NCBI GenBank assembly: GCA_964229355.1
Contig: CAXRDE010000011.1
Span: 58,892 to 122,891, forward strand
From: CAXRDE01 sp964229355
GTDB lineage: Bacteria; Cyanobacteriota; Sericytochromatia; UBA7694
Direction of reading: 5' to 3'
Length of the DNA: 64,000 nucleotides
Shown here: in pieces, positions 8,151-16,522 of the stretch
How the letters are laid out: the number at the start of each line of letters is the position of its first letter
Position numbering within the stretch: position 1 is the stretch's first letter
Made by a program: the position numbers and the translations under genes
The notes under the pieces: generated by a model
Database searches by the model: none
Told to the model about the DNA's origin: nothing
What the model saw: the letters and a program-made list of their open reading frames with translations, nothing else

Positions 8151-9160
8151 GCACCATTTTTCTAACCGGGGGCAATGGACAGGTGGGCTCCGCCTTAGCC
8201 CAGGCCCTGACAAGTCAGGGACACACCCTGCATCTTTTGCTACGTGCCGAAGCATGGCACCCGGTGCTCGATACCCTTGCTCCTGGTCAGTTACGGATTT
8301 TTCGAGGTAACTTACTCAATGCCAAAGATGTCTCCGCCGCCATGGCCGACTGTGAACAGGTTTTTCATGTGGCGGGCAGTATTTCGTATTTACCCCAGGA
8401 TGCCCCTCAAATGCAAAAGGTCAACGTCGAAGGGACCCGAATCGTGCTTCAGGCTGCACTATCCCACGGCGTAAAAAAGCTCGTACATACCAGTTCCACC
8501 GCCGCCATTGGCTACGCCCAATCTCCTAAAGCACTTTCTGAAAGCGATACGCTCCCCTCCCGTTTACAAAGCATGCCCTATTTGTCCACCAAGGCAGCCG
8601 CCGAAAGCGAAGTGCACAACGCCATCCAGAAGGGCCTCATGGCTTGCATGGTGAATCCCGCCACCATTCTTGGTGCAGGTGATACCAAAGGCAATAGCGG
8701 TAAGATGTTTGCCCAGATCGAACAGGGCCGAGTCATGGCGCCTCCGGGAGGAAGCGCAGTGGTCAGCCTGCCAAAAGTTATTGAGGGTCATCTGCTAGCC
8801 ATGGCCAAACTCGACGCCCATACCGTGGGGGAGCGGTATATTCTCTCTTCTTTTAACTGGGATTATCCCACCCTATTTCGCGCCCTGGCCGAGGCCCGGG
8901 GTCGATCCCTTGGATCAATCCCCGTACTTCCTCGCTGGAGCCGCCCCTTTTTACAAACCGTGGGCAAAGTCGCAGCCAAGATAGTCCCCCGGTGGGGCCT
9001 CAGCGGCGACGTGATTGATTTTAGCTTTGCCTATCGCTATTATAGTGCTCAGAAAGCCATGACCCAATTGGGATGGGAACCGGACACCCCCAAAACACTG
9101 CAAAGCGCTTTACGCGACGCATTTGCTTTTTATGACGCCACCGGTTTCTTTGATATTTAA
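8147..9160 (+). CDS. NAD-dependent epimerase/dehydratase (extended SDR), copy 2
   Basis: A 337-residue extended SDR that is a tandem paralogue of the preceding gene. It has TGGNGQVG as the nucleotide-binding loop (residues 7-14), HTSSTAAIGY around the catalytic serine and YLSTK as the active-site tyrosine and lysine. The C-terminal half keeps the GERYI and YRYYSAQKA blocks that match the first copy (GERYI and CRYFQAQKA). The 4-base ATGA overlap implies coupled translation, so the pair may act as a heterodimer or on successive steps. The substrate is unknown, and no further operon gene follows before a 103-base gap. Confidence 0.85.
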   Translation: MSTIFLTGGNGQVGSALAQALTSQGHTLHLLLRAEAWHPVLDTLAPGQLRIFRGNLLNAKDVSAAMADCEQVFHVAGSISYLPQDAPQMQKVNVEGTRIVLQAALSHGVKKLVHTSSTAAIGYAQSPKALSESDTLPSRLQSMPYLSTKAAAESEVHNAIQKGLMACMVNPATILGAGDTKGNSGKMFAQIEQGRVMAPPGGSAVVSLPKVIEGHLLAMAKLDAHTVGERYILSSFNWDYPTLFRALAEARGRSLGSIPVLPRWSRPFLQTVGKVAAKIVPRWGLSGDVIDFSFAYRYYSAQKAMTQLGWEPDTPKTLQSALRDAFAFYDATGFFDI

Positions 9161-9263
9161 ACATTTATTAAACAAAGACTAAAAAGCACATAACCTCTTT
9201 ACAGGGTTTATGACCCATAATAACAACAAGCTTGCGTAGAAAATGTAGAGAAACCTTTCAACT

Positions 9264-9767
9264 ATGAATCTGACCATCCCTTCGTCTCGGTCTTTAACCT
9301 CTGTGGCAGACACCCCCGCGGTGCCTCTAAGCCAAAGTCGTTTGTCTCGCTCTACCCTTGGCGATGTGACGTCAAGCCCTTCTCCTTCAGGCATTCAAAA
9401 CCAGGATATTTACCGCAGCGTAGTCATTGGAGCGGGCATTGGAGGCGTGAGCGGCGCTATTTCAAGTCTCTTTAACCCCAACGCTTCGCTGCAAAAAGGC
9501 AGCATCATAGGCACCGCAGCGGGCGCTCTCAATGGTGCCGTGGTGGGCGTCATTACCAAAAATAGCGTTTCTAAAACCGATGCCTTGTTACACTCCGCGC
9601 TCGCCAGCGCAGGCATTGGCGTGGTACAAAATGCCCTGGTGGGCAAAACAGACTTCAAAGGCCTGGCATCAGGATTTGTCTCAGGTGCCTTTCGGGGCGC
9701 TGTGGTAAGCTATCAACTTTCTGTCCGGGGTGAGCAACGGATCGCGGAACAGAACACCAGACCCTAG
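9264..9767 (+). CDS. Glycine-zipper hydrophobic protein of unknown function
   Basis: I do not recognise this 167-residue protein. The first 45 residues are rich in serine, proline and threonine with no signal peptide. From about residue 50 on there are three glycine/alanine-rich hydrophobic stretches, around VVIGAGIGGVSGAISSLF, IIGTAAGALNGAVVGVI and ALASAGIGVVQNAL. Their GxxxG spacing resembles glycine zippers of membrane-inserting proteins. The C-terminus is polar. It stands alone, followed by an intrinsic terminator at 9801-9833. The Shine-Dalgarno candidate AGAGA is rather far from the ATG. Confidence 0.6.
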   Translation: MNLTIPSSRSLTSVADTPAVPLSQSRLSRSTLGDVTSSPSPSGIQNQDIYRSVVIGAGIGGVSGAISSLFNPNASLQKGSIIGTAAGALNGAVVGVITKNSVSKTDALLHSALASAGIGVVQNALVGKTDFKGLASGFVSGAFRGAVVSYQLSVRGEQRIAEQNTRP

Positions 9768-9800
9768 GGTCTATATACCAGTTGTACTTAACCGTGCAAA

Positions 9801-9833
9801 AGGGTCTGAAATCTCGGTTTCAGACCTTTTTAT
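9801..9833 (+). terminator. Rho-independent terminator after the glycine-zipper gene
   Basis: GGTCTGAAA (9803-9811) pairs with TTTCAGACC (9818-9826) around a six-base loop and is followed by a T-rich run. Confidence 0.85.
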
Positions 9834-10008
9834 TGTGTTTACTTGCTCTTTTCTCTTTCGCTTCCCAAAATATTAAATTAAAAAAAATACCACTTTAAGT
9901 TTTCTCTAAAATCCGCTTAAGCCGCATTGCCAGTGGCTTGGCCCAACGCTATACTAAAACAAATGGATTATCCATTCAAAAAATTTAGCCCTATCTTTTA
10001 AAAAACAT
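9834..10008. other. AT-rich non-coding stretch
   Basis: Together with the terminator before it and the promoter after it, this fills the 305-base gap between the glycine-zipper gene and the protease gene. It holds no gene that I can support. The only structure seen is a short perfect inverted repeat, ATGGAT-t-ATCCAT, at 9963-9975, about 34 bases upstream of the -35 box. That could be a protein-binding site. Confidence 0.5.
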
Positions 10009-10037
10009 TTGACAAAACATTTAGTTTTTATTAAGAT
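10009..10037 (+). promoter_or_regulatory. Strong sigma70-type promoter of the protease gene
   Basis: A perfect TTGACA (10009-10014) and TAAGAT (10032-10037) are separated by 17 bases. The expected transcript start is about 30 bases before the ATG at 10073, leaving room for the AAAAGAGAG ribosome binding site at 10057-10065. Confidence 0.8.
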
Positions 10038-10072
10038 AATTTTAAATCAACATTTAAAAGAGAGTATGAAAT

Positions 10073-10975
10073 ATGAAGAAGTTAGTTCTCGGCCTGGGTG
10101 TATTAGCAGCTTTAACAGCCTGTAATGCCCGTCAAGCCCCTATGAATCCTGCTTTTAACCCCATCAACGCCCAAAACGCTCAGTTTGGTCGTATGAACGC
10201 CAACGCTGCAGCTACCGAAGGTCATGCCGATGCTTTTGCTCGCAAATTAGCCAACCCTGATGCTTATAAATTCAGTTTTGGTGTTACCGCCAGCAGCGTA
10301 TGCGGCACCACCGACGATCTGCAAAACATCGAAGATTATGATGGCAGCCGTGGTCCTTCTCAGGCTCTCGCCGCTGCAGCTTCACCTTCTGTAGGTGCTT
10401 TAGCCATGGGTCCTGCCGGTCCTAACTCTCGTAAATTCTGTAGTGGTACCTTGATTGGTGACAACCTCTTTTTAACCGCCAGCCACTGTGTGGACGGCGA
10501 CATTACCAGCAGCTTTGCCGTATTTAACTATCAGTATGCCAAAGGCACCAACACCTTACGTGAACAAACCCACGTGAAAATTAAGCGCGTGGTGGAAGAC
10601 GGCGGCTACCGTACCGGTTTAGACTACGCCATCTTAGAACTCGAAGGCACTCCTGGTCAGCAATTCGGTTACAAGAGAGTATCTGCTGAAAGTTTAGCAC
10701 CTAAAATGCCCGTATTTGACGTCCAGCACCCCAGCGGCAAACCCAAAATGGTTGACGGTGGATTTATTGCCGGTACCCGTGGTAAAAACTACGTCACCTA
10801 CGACGTCATGGATACCCACCCAGGTAGTTCTGGTTCTGGTGTACTGAACGCTCAGGGCAACCTGGTAGCGGTTCACACTAACGGTGGATGCCGCAGCACC
10901 GGCGGAGAAAACGCAGGTGTACCCATCTCCCTGATTGCCAGCCAATCTAAAGTCATTCAGTCTCTGCTGAACTAA
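10073..10975 (+). CDS. Trypsin-like serine protease lipoprotein
   Basis: A 300-residue exported protease. The signal peptide ends in the lipobox LTAC, so Cys17 should be lipidated. The chymotrypsin-fold triad is visible as His138 in TASHC, Asp184 in LDYAILEL and Ser253 in GSSGSG, with Cys123 and Cys139 positioned for the classical disulfide beside the histidine. A low-complexity Asn/Ala/Pro linker (about 20-60) follows the lipid anchor. It is monocistronic, between a strong promoter and a hairpin terminator. Codon choice favours GGT, CGT, GTA and TTA, unlike the GGC/GCC-rich neighbours, which suggests high expression. The substrate is unknown. Confidence 0.88.
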   Translation: MKKLVLGLGVLAALTACNARQAPMNPAFNPINAQNAQFGRMNANAAATEGHADAFARKLANPDAYKFSFGVTASSVCGTTDDLQNIEDYDGSRGPSQALAAAASPSVGALAMGPAGPNSRKFCSGTLIGDNLFLTASHCVDGDITSSFAVFNYQYAKGTNTLREQTHVKIKRVVEDGGYRTGLDYAILELEGTPGQQFGYKRVSAESLAPKMPVFDVQHPSGKPKMVDGGFIAGTRGKNYVTYDVMDTHPGSSGSGVLNAQGNLVAVHTNGGCRSTGGENAGVPISLIASQSKVIQSLLN

Positions 10976-10995
10976 GACCCTCTTTTAAATGTTGT

Positions 10996-11019
10996 AAGGC
11001 CCGCCAATTGGCGGGCCTT
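10996..11019 (+). terminator. Hairpin terminator between convergent genes
   Basis: AAGGCCCGCC (10996-11005) pairs perfectly with GGCGGGCCTT (11010-11019) across an AATT loop. The T-run after it is short on the plus strand. The symmetrical stem could also stop transcription from the minus-strand gene. Confidence 0.75.
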
Positions 11020-11044
11020 TAACGTATCGATCTGAAAAAGGGAG

Positions 11045-11281
11045 TTAAATCCCCATATCGCTCAGGGTTACGGCGATACGGTTGAGCACCTGCACAAGCT
11101 GTGGGTGTTCTACTTCAAACTGCTCGAGCACACCATATACTTCGGGCGACAATTCGGTTTCTGCATCCACTTCGGTTTCTAAGCGACGCACCAGGTTTTC
11201 GAGACGGGTTTTGTGGCTTGAAGTGGGCATTTGCTCAAGTTCAGCCTTAAGATCTGTCAGAGCTTCTTGAATGTCAGACAT
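11045..11281 (-). CDS. DUF4404 family small protein
   Basis: A 78-residue acidic, helical protein. The pattern of an N-terminal leucine heptad-like helix, the block VLEQFEVEHPQLVQVLNRI and the terminal LSDMGI matches my recollection of the DUF4404 family. That family has no established function. It has no signal peptide or membrane segment. It is divergent from the amidase gene, with only 55 bases between the two start codons if the amidase start at 11337 is right. Confidence 0.65.
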   Translation of the reverse strand: MSDIQEALTDLKAELEQMPTSSHKTRLENLVRRLETEVDAETELSPEVYGVLEQFEVEHPQLVQVLNRIAVTLSDMGI

Positions 11282-11336
11282 ATGTCTTGCCTCCTTATTC
11301 TTTTTCTTGTATTGTACTGCACCGGAGGCCCTTCTT

Positions 11337-11981
11337 ATGCGATTGCTCTATTTCATCTGTTTATTTTTCTCTTTCAATGCTTCTGTGCTGGCGCAGAACA
11401 CCGAGCGCTATTGGCAAACCCTGGGCGGCGATTATACCCTGGGACCAGCTCACATTATAGGCCGCGCTACCTGGCAGGCCAATCCCCCAATCCCCTCAGG
11501 TCGCCTCTGGGAAGCTTACCCCGCTCCCTTATGCCGATACCTTGAGCGCATTACCATCCATCACACCCACTCGCTCTACACCATCCAGTCTTTACAACAA
11601 TTTCATCAAACCATGGCCGATGCCAAAGCTGACATTGCCTACCATTATTTTATTGATACCGAGGGCAAGATTTACGAAGCCCGCCCGCTGGGCTTTATCG
11701 GCTCTCACAGTGAGGGAGACAACACGTTTAATGTCGGAATTGTCTTAAACGGCGATTTTCAGCATAAAGCGCCGTCTCTGGCCCAACAAAACAGCCTGAA
11801 TCAGTTGTTGAGCGGTTTAAAGCAGCTTTGCCCCGGCGGATATCCTGACGGCCTGTGGACCCACCGTGACCGCAAAGCGCTGCGTTTTCAATCCCCTGAC
11901 AAACAAACGGAATGCCCCGGCGATAGCCTGGCAACGCTAACTCGCAGACTTGGCTTACACCATGCATTAAAAATGCGTTAA
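11337..11981 (+). CDS. Exported N-acetylmuramoyl-L-alanine amidase (PGRP/AmpD type)
   Basis: A 214-residue zinc amidase that should cut the bond between muramic acid and the stem peptide of peptidoglycan in the periplasm. A signal peptide (MRLLYFICLFFSFNASVLA) is followed by the PGRP entry block IIGRATWQA. The zinc ligands are the first histidine region ITIHHTHS, the later THRD histidine and the cysteine in ECPGD. The central block AYHYFIDTEGKIYEARP is typical of Amidase_2. ATG 11337 is chosen because GGAGG at 11324-11328 lies 8 bases upstream; an earlier ATG at 11271 would sit inside the divergent gene's start. The HEPN-like gene follows after 25 bases. Confidence 0.88.
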   Translation: MRLLYFICLFFSFNASVLAQNTERYWQTLGGDYTLGPAHIIGRATWQANPPIPSGRLWEAYPAPLCRYLERITIHHTHSLYTIQSLQQFHQTMADAKADIAYHYFIDTEGKIYEARPLGFIGSHSEGDNTFNVGIVLNGDFQHKAPSLAQQNSLNQLLSGLKQLCPGGYPDGLWTHRDRKALRFQSPDKQTECPGDSLATLTRRLGLHHALKMR

Positions 11982-12006
11982 ACTTAAAACATAAGTGAGG
12001 CGAGTC

Positions 12007-13299
12007 ATGCTTAAAGCAGAAAAGTATCTTGATCCTGAAGCCCTGAGAAAATGGGTGCATCAATGGGATGAATCTCTGTACATCGATTATTTCAACCATC
12101 AAATTTCGGATCGCATGAAACGCTTTAAAGTGCGCTCCAGCATGGAAGAAAATATTGTGAAGATCAAGACCCTGTGCGGCAATATGGGCGATCAACTGCC
12201 CTTTGCCGAGTTTATGGGACTCATGAACCGCATCATTTTCAACTGCTATTTTAAACAGGGTGAGTCCGCTTTACGGCTGGGTAATTTTTACGAAGAAATC
12301 CTGGTGCCTGCAGATCAAACCACGCGCAACCGCATGTTCGACTATCGTGATGAGCGCTTTCACATTGGAGAGCTCACGATGGAGTACGGGGGTGAAGCCA
12401 TTGGACACCTGGGCGAACAAAGTGATATCTTTCGCCTCATCTTCGATGTCTGTTTCGCCGCCGAAGACACCATGTTTAACGAAGCCGAAAACCTGATGAT
12501 ACCGCCCGCACCTCCTCCTTTTCTGTTAGCGGCTCAAGAAGAAGGACTCATTACCCTGAAAATTTGGAAAAGCGACACCCTGGGGTTGGATATGGATCGC
12601 TTTGTGGATCTGTTTCTCTACCATTGCTCCACCCGTTTGGGTCTTAATTTTAAGCGGGCGCGTTTTGAAGCGCCCCCTGAGCCTGGCCTTTTTGCCCTGA
12701 AAGAAACCCTTGATTTTCGGCCCTTTGAAGCAGAAGCCATGCCCCTGATGTACTTCAATTCTGCCGCCCACAACCTGCCACCCCAGATGATTTTCATGGC
12801 ATATTACAACGTGATGGATTACTTCTTTGAGCGGGCAAAACACCGCATGATTTATCAGCAAATGCAGCGTTTATATCGCCACGAAGATTTAGAGACCCCG
12901 CAACATTTTGCTGACATGGCCCAAACCGTACAAAGTTTAAGTCGCAATCTACAAGAGTCTGACTATTTGTTTTTGGTGTTAGAGCGGGTGCTAGAACCTG
13001 AGGCGTTTATGCAATGGCTTGATGAAGACAGCGTCCGTAAACGCTGGTTCACCCACTTTCAAGAGAAACCACGGGAACTTCCCATTCTGCGGGTAACGTC
13101 GCAACAAGATCTGTTGCGCAGTCTGGTCCAACGCATTTATACAGTCAAATCATCGCTTTGCGAAGCCTATTTAACCCAGGACGAAGAAGCTTCCAGACCC
13201 CGGCTCAGTCATCATCTCTTACAGCAAGAAATTCCCTTGCTCAAGTATTTTGCGGCCGCGACTTTAGAGGGATGGAGCCAACAGGCCCCCACCGCTTAA
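12007..13299 (+). CDS. Uncharacterised protein with a C-terminal HEPN-like region
   Basis: No function can be assigned to this 430-residue protein. The N-terminal half is mixed alpha/beta, with no signal peptide. The last ~170 residues resemble a group of bacterial proteins ending in a HEPN-type helical domain: a FMAYYNVMDYFFERA helix, a LVQRIYTVKSS helix where relatives carry RIYxxRN...H, and QEIPLLKYFAAATLEGW at the end. The catalytic R-x4-6-H motif is not intact here: the usual Asn and His positions read Ser and Glu. ATG 12007 follows GTGAGG at 6 bases. It is close behind the amidase gene and shares a stop overlap (TTAA) with the convergent DUF493 gene. Confidence 0.55.
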   Translation: MLKAEKYLDPEALRKWVHQWDESLYIDYFNHQISDRMKRFKVRSSMEENIVKIKTLCGNMGDQLPFAEFMGLMNRIIFNCYFKQGESALRLGNFYEEILVPADQTTRNRMFDYRDERFHIGELTMEYGGEAIGHLGEQSDIFRLIFDVCFAAEDTMFNEAENLMIPPAPPPFLLAAQEEGLITLKIWKSDTLGLDMDRFVDLFLYHCSTRLGLNFKRARFEAPPEPGLFALKETLDFRPFEAEAMPLMYFNSAAHNLPPQMIFMAYYNVMDYFFERAKHRMIYQQMQRLYRHEDLETPQHFADMAQTVQSLSRNLQESDYLFLVLERVLEPEAFMQWLDEDSVRKRWFTHFQEKPRELPILRVTSQQDLLRSLVQRIYTVKSSLCEAYLTQDEEASRPRLSHHLLQQEIPLLKYFAAATLEGWSQQAPTA

Positions 13300-13547
13300 A
13301 GGGCAATGATGCCCGGAATCTGCTCCACGCGGTCATACACATAAATCACTTCGTCGCTAGAACCGAGCTTCATCCACGCGTTAACACTGGTGTAACGATT
13401 ATTGCGGGAGGCTTTCAGTTTAATGCGATCGGTTTTCAACAAGTCGGTGAGCGCAGCCACCTGCTCAGTGGGCACAATAAATTTAAAGTGAAACTCTGCG
13501 GGCCAACTGTACTGATCGTCTAATAAGGCTTTAAATTCTTCACGCAT
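13296..13547 (-). CDS. DUF493 (YbeD-like) protein
   Basis: An 83-residue cytoplasmic protein with the ferredoxin-like DUF493 pattern: YSWPAEFHFKFIVPT, then SRNNRYTSVNAWMKLGSSDEVIYVYDRVEQIPGIIAL. The closing I-x-GII-x-L is diagnostic of the YbeD group. YbeD proteins are thought to be small regulatory or binding domains, and no reaction is known. A good GGAGGG sits upstream of the ATG. It overlaps the convergent HEPN-like gene by four bases. Confidence 0.8.
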   Translation of the reverse strand: MREEFKALLDDQYSWPAEFHFKFIVPTEQVAALTDLLKTDRIKLKASRNNRYTSVNAWMKLGSSDEVIYVYDRVEQIPGIIAL

Positions 13548-13610
13548 GGTCAGGGCCCTCCGTCTTTACTTCTCTAGAACATACCATAAAACAAGATCCT
13601 CTATATATGG

Positions 13611-14855
13611 TTAAAACTTGTGGATCATACGCTCAATGGCATCAAGGCCCTGACGTACTTTTTCAATTTCAGGCCCAAAGCTAATACGGGCATAGTTTTT
13701 GAATTTTTTCGAGCGGCGACGTTTTCCCGGGTTCACGTCAAAAAACTCACCGGGTACCGTAATGACTTTTTCCTTAAGTCCCTCTTCAAAAAAGGCTTTG
13801 CCATCGCGGATGGGCGCAGGCAAACCGGAAAGATTCGCCCACACATAAAAGCTGCCTTCCGGCTCCACTTCAATCTGTATGCCCATCGCCCGCAAACGTT
13901 TCAGTACCAATTGGCGTTTCTCGTTAAAACAGGTTTGAATGGCCCGGGTTTCTTGTTGCGCCAGCGCAGGATCCAGAAGCTCTAAGGCTTTTAACTGCAG
14001 GGGGTGATTGGCCCCTCCATCTAGAAAAGAACCCGCACTTGAGATTTGCTCAATAATGGATTTGGGGGCCAGGGTCCAGCTCACGCGCCATCCAGGATAG
14101 CGCCAATTTTTAGTTACCCCATCAATGATGACCACAGGATCCGTATTGACATCTTCCACATAGGCGGCGGCAGACACCATCTCAGGGGCGCCCTCACCAT
14201 AAATAAAGTGAGAGTAAAACTCGTCAATAATCCCCACCACTTCTTCATCGCGAAAAAGGCGCACCCATTGTTTGAGCTCATCCCCTTGAATGACCTGACC
14301 GGTGGGGTTGCAGGGATTACTAAATAAGATGGCTCCCAGCCCCATGCCCTGCACCCGCTCTTGGAGCATCTCAACGGACAGTTTAAAGTGATTGTCTTCC
14401 GTGAGCTGAATCGGAATCGGGATAAATCCCTTAAAGGTGTGGAGCATTTCTTCATAGGCTGTGTAGTCGGGGATAAAGTGACCAATGTTGATCTCACCGA
14501 GTGCAGCGGCCACACGGGTGAGCCCTTGACGGCCTCCCCCTGAAATACATACGTTTTCCCAGGTATACAACGACGACTTACCCTGACGGTAAATCTTGTT
14601 ATAAAAATCAGCCACGCGCTCTCGCAGCCCCCTTAAGCCAGGCACAGGAGCGTACTCCTGTGAGAGGGCGTTCATGGTCACCTCGGTAATACGAGACGGG
14701 GCGCCCGGCAAGTCACCGGCCTCAGGAGCACCCTGACCCAGGTTGGCCCACTCAGGGTGTTCATAAGAAAAACCCAGCTGTTGGGCCCGGTTCATGACAT
14801 AGATAACCCCCGTACGGGGAACTTTACGAAACGCGGCAAAGGCTAACTCACTCAT
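13611..14855 (-). CDS. PLP-dependent aminotransferase, class I/II (fold type I)
   Basis: A 414-residue cytoplasmic aminotransferase. Hallmarks are SNPCNPTG, the IIDEFYSHF block whose Asp and Tyr contact PLP, the Schiff-base lysine in GVTKNWRYPGWR, and the C-terminal arginine in YARISFG that binds the substrate carboxylate. The amino acid substrate is unclear. ATG 14855 begins MSELAFAAFRKVPRTGVIYV, close to where homology should start, with AAAAGGA 11 bases upstream. GTG 14861 is equally well spaced. A TTG at 14945 would add 30 residues but has no usable ribosome binding site and crowds the pssA promoter. It is monocistronic. Confidence 0.85.
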   Translation of the reverse strand: MSELAFAAFRKVPRTGVIYVMNRAQQLGFSYEHPEWANLGQGAPEAGDLPGAPSRITEVTMNALSQEYAPVPGLRGLRERVADFYNKIYRQGKSSLYTWENVCISGGGRQGLTRVAAALGEINIGHFIPDYTAYEEMLHTFKGFIPIPIQLTEDNHFKLSVEMLQERVQGMGLGAILFSNPCNPTGQVIQGDELKQWVRLFRDEEVVGIIDEFYSHFIYGEGAPEMVSAAAYVEDVNTDPVVIIDGVTKNWRYPGWRVSWTLAPKSIIEQISSAGSFLDGGANHPLQLKALELLDPALAQQETRAIQTCFNEKRQLVLKRLRAMGIQIEVEPEGSFYVWANLSGLPAPIRDGKAFFEEGLKEKVITVPGEFFDVNPGKRRRSKKFKNYARISFGPEIEKVRQGLDAIERMIHKF

Positions 14856-14979
14856 CTCCACATCAATCCTTTTACAGTCCAATCCATTTAAGGGGGAATC
14901 AGGATAGTTTACCACGCTCCGCGGTCTGGCCTCTATGATTTTCAAGCCTTACTGCATCGCCAAGTGTGCCATTCAGTAG

Positions 14980-14985
14980 TACAAT
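14980..14985 (+). promoter_or_regulatory. -10 element of pssA, probably leaderless
   Basis: TACAAT ends six bases before the pssA ATG at 14992. There is no Shine-Dalgarno sequence, so transcription probably begins at or next to the start codon. No convincing -35 is visible. Confidence 0.4.
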
Positions 14986-14991
14986 AGCAGT

Positions 14992-15618
14992 ATGTGGATT
15001 GGATATTGGAACCTCCCCAATGCGGTAACCCTACTCGGCATGGCCACTGCGTTGGTCAGCATGTTGCTGGCCATTCAAGGTCAATTCGCTTTGGCCATTG
15101 TAGGCCTTGTGTTTTCTGGCATTTGCGATCTCTTTGACGGTTACGCCGCCAGAAAAGTTAAACGCAGTGCCGAAGAGCAAGCATTTGGGGGACAACTGGA
15201 TAGTTTAAACGACGTGGTGTGCTTTGGCGTACTGCCTGTTTTACTGGTACAAAGCTGGGTTAAAACCCCGCTGCTGTTTCCTGTTTTTGCATTTTACCTG
15301 GGGGCAGTGCTCATGCGGCTGGCCTATTTCAATATTCACGGTACCCGAGAAACCAAAGGCCGCGCCTGCTACACCGGCCTTCCGGTCACTTCTATTGCCA
15401 TGATCTTGCCGGTACTCAGCCTACCCATTCAGGGACTCCCCCCTGTGGGACAAAAGGTCTGGTTTGGGCTTTTATTGGGGGTTACAGGTGTGATGTTTAT
15501 TAGCAAAGTACCCGTGCCAAAACCCAGTGGCAAGGCCTATGTGGTGTTTCCCGTATTGGCGATTTTAGCGGTGGCCGTCTGGTTAATTCAGTTTCGCGTT
15601 TCGATGATTCACTTTTAG
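14992..15618 (+). CDS. pssA: CDP-diacylglycerol-serine O-phosphatidyltransferase
   Basis: A 208-residue integral inner-membrane enzyme that makes phosphatidylserine from CDP-diacylglycerol and serine. The CDP-alcohol phosphotransferase signature D-x2-DG-x2-AR...G-x3-D-x3-D is complete: DLFDGYAAR, then GGQLDSLND. Several hydrophobic helices surround it. The phosphatidylserine decarboxylase gene begins 7 bases downstream, which settles the choice of phosphatidylserine synthase over phosphatidylglycerophosphate synthase. Together they give phosphatidylethanolamine. Confidence 0.9.
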   Translation: MWIGYWNLPNAVTLLGMATALVSMLLAIQGQFALAIVGLVFSGICDLFDGYAARKVKRSAEEQAFGGQLDSLNDVVCFGVLPVLLVQSWVKTPLLFPVFAFYLGAVLMRLAYFNIHGTRETKGRACYTGLPVTSIAMILPVLSLPIQGLPPVGQKVWFGLLLGVTGVMFISKVPVPKPSGKAYVVFPVLAILAVAVWLIQFRVSMIHF

Positions 15619-15625
15619 CGCCGCT

Positions 15626-16522
15626 ATGCATGCTTCATCTCCTATCATTCTTTACGACCGTGAACACAGACAAACCGTCGAAGAAAAAGTCATGTCTCGG
15701 GAGTGGGTGGATTTTTTGTATCAACACCCCCTGGGCCGGGTGTTAGAGCACCATGTGTTATCAGCTCCCTGGATTTCAAAAGTCGGAGGCTACCTGAAAG
15801 CCCAACAAGGACCGCAAAACATTCAGGCGTTTATTGAGGATTATCACATCAACACCATGGAGATGGCGGAGCCGGTAAAGCACTACACTCGCTTTGGAGA
15901 CTTTTTCACCCGCCGTCTCAAAAACGAAGCGCGTCCCCTTCCCCCAGATCCACAACGGCTCATTTCTCCGGCTGACGGCCGTCTCTTGTGCTTTCCGATT
16001 ACCGCGCACCAGTATATTCCGGTCAAAGGGGCTCGCTATTCGCTCAGCACCCTCTTAGAAAACCGCAGCCTGGCCCAACAGTTTGAAAACGGCCATGTGC
16101 TAATTTACCGCCTGGCCCCCGTGGATTACCACCGCTACTGCTATATTGACACCGGCAGCCACGGTCCCCATGTGCGTCTCAAAGGGAAGCTGCACTCCGT
16201 CAATCCGGTGGCCATTGACACACAGACGCCCATTTTTGCCCGCAATTATCGGGAGTATACTCTCCTGAAAACCCATCACTTTGGGCCCGTCCTGCACATG
16301 GAAGTGGGCGCCCTCATGGTGGGGAAAGTGGTCCAACACCATGAGGGGCAACATCGCTTTCAGCGAGGCGAAGAAAAAGGTTATTTTGAGTTTGGAGGTT
16401 CCACCATTATTCAGTTATTTATGAAAGATCGTATCGTGCCTGATGCTGATATTTTGGCTTATAGTGCCCAGGGCGTTGAATGCCTGGTGAAGTATGGATC
16501 CGGAGTAGGGAAGGCCCGATGA
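15626..16522 (+). CDS. psd: Phosphatidylserine decarboxylase proenzyme
   Basis: Converts phosphatidylserine to phosphatidylethanolamine at the inner membrane. The 298-residue proenzyme has the self-cleavage triad: Asp117 in SPADGR, His169 in APVDYHRY and Ser259 in FGGST. Cleavage before that serine creates the pyruvoyl cofactor, and the GGST rather than LGST form is typical of the Psd2-like branch. The NYREYTLL and EVGALMVGK blocks also fit the family. It follows pssA after 7 bases and overlaps the next gene by ATGA, so all three are probably cotranscribed. Confidence 0.93.
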   Translation: MHASSPIILYDREHRQTVEEKVMSREWVDFLYQHPLGRVLEHHVLSAPWISKVGGYLKAQQGPQNIQAFIEDYHINTMEMAEPVKHYTRFGDFFTRRLKNEARPLPPDPQRLISPADGRLLCFPITAHQYIPVKGARYSLSTLLENRSLAQQFENGHVLIYRLAPVDYHRYCYIDTGSHGPHVRLKGKLHSVNPVAIDTQTPIFARNYREYTLLKTHHFGPVLHMEVGALMVGKVVQHHEGQHRFQRGEEKGYFEFGGSTIIQLFMKDRIVPDADILAYSAQGVECLVKYGSGVGKAR

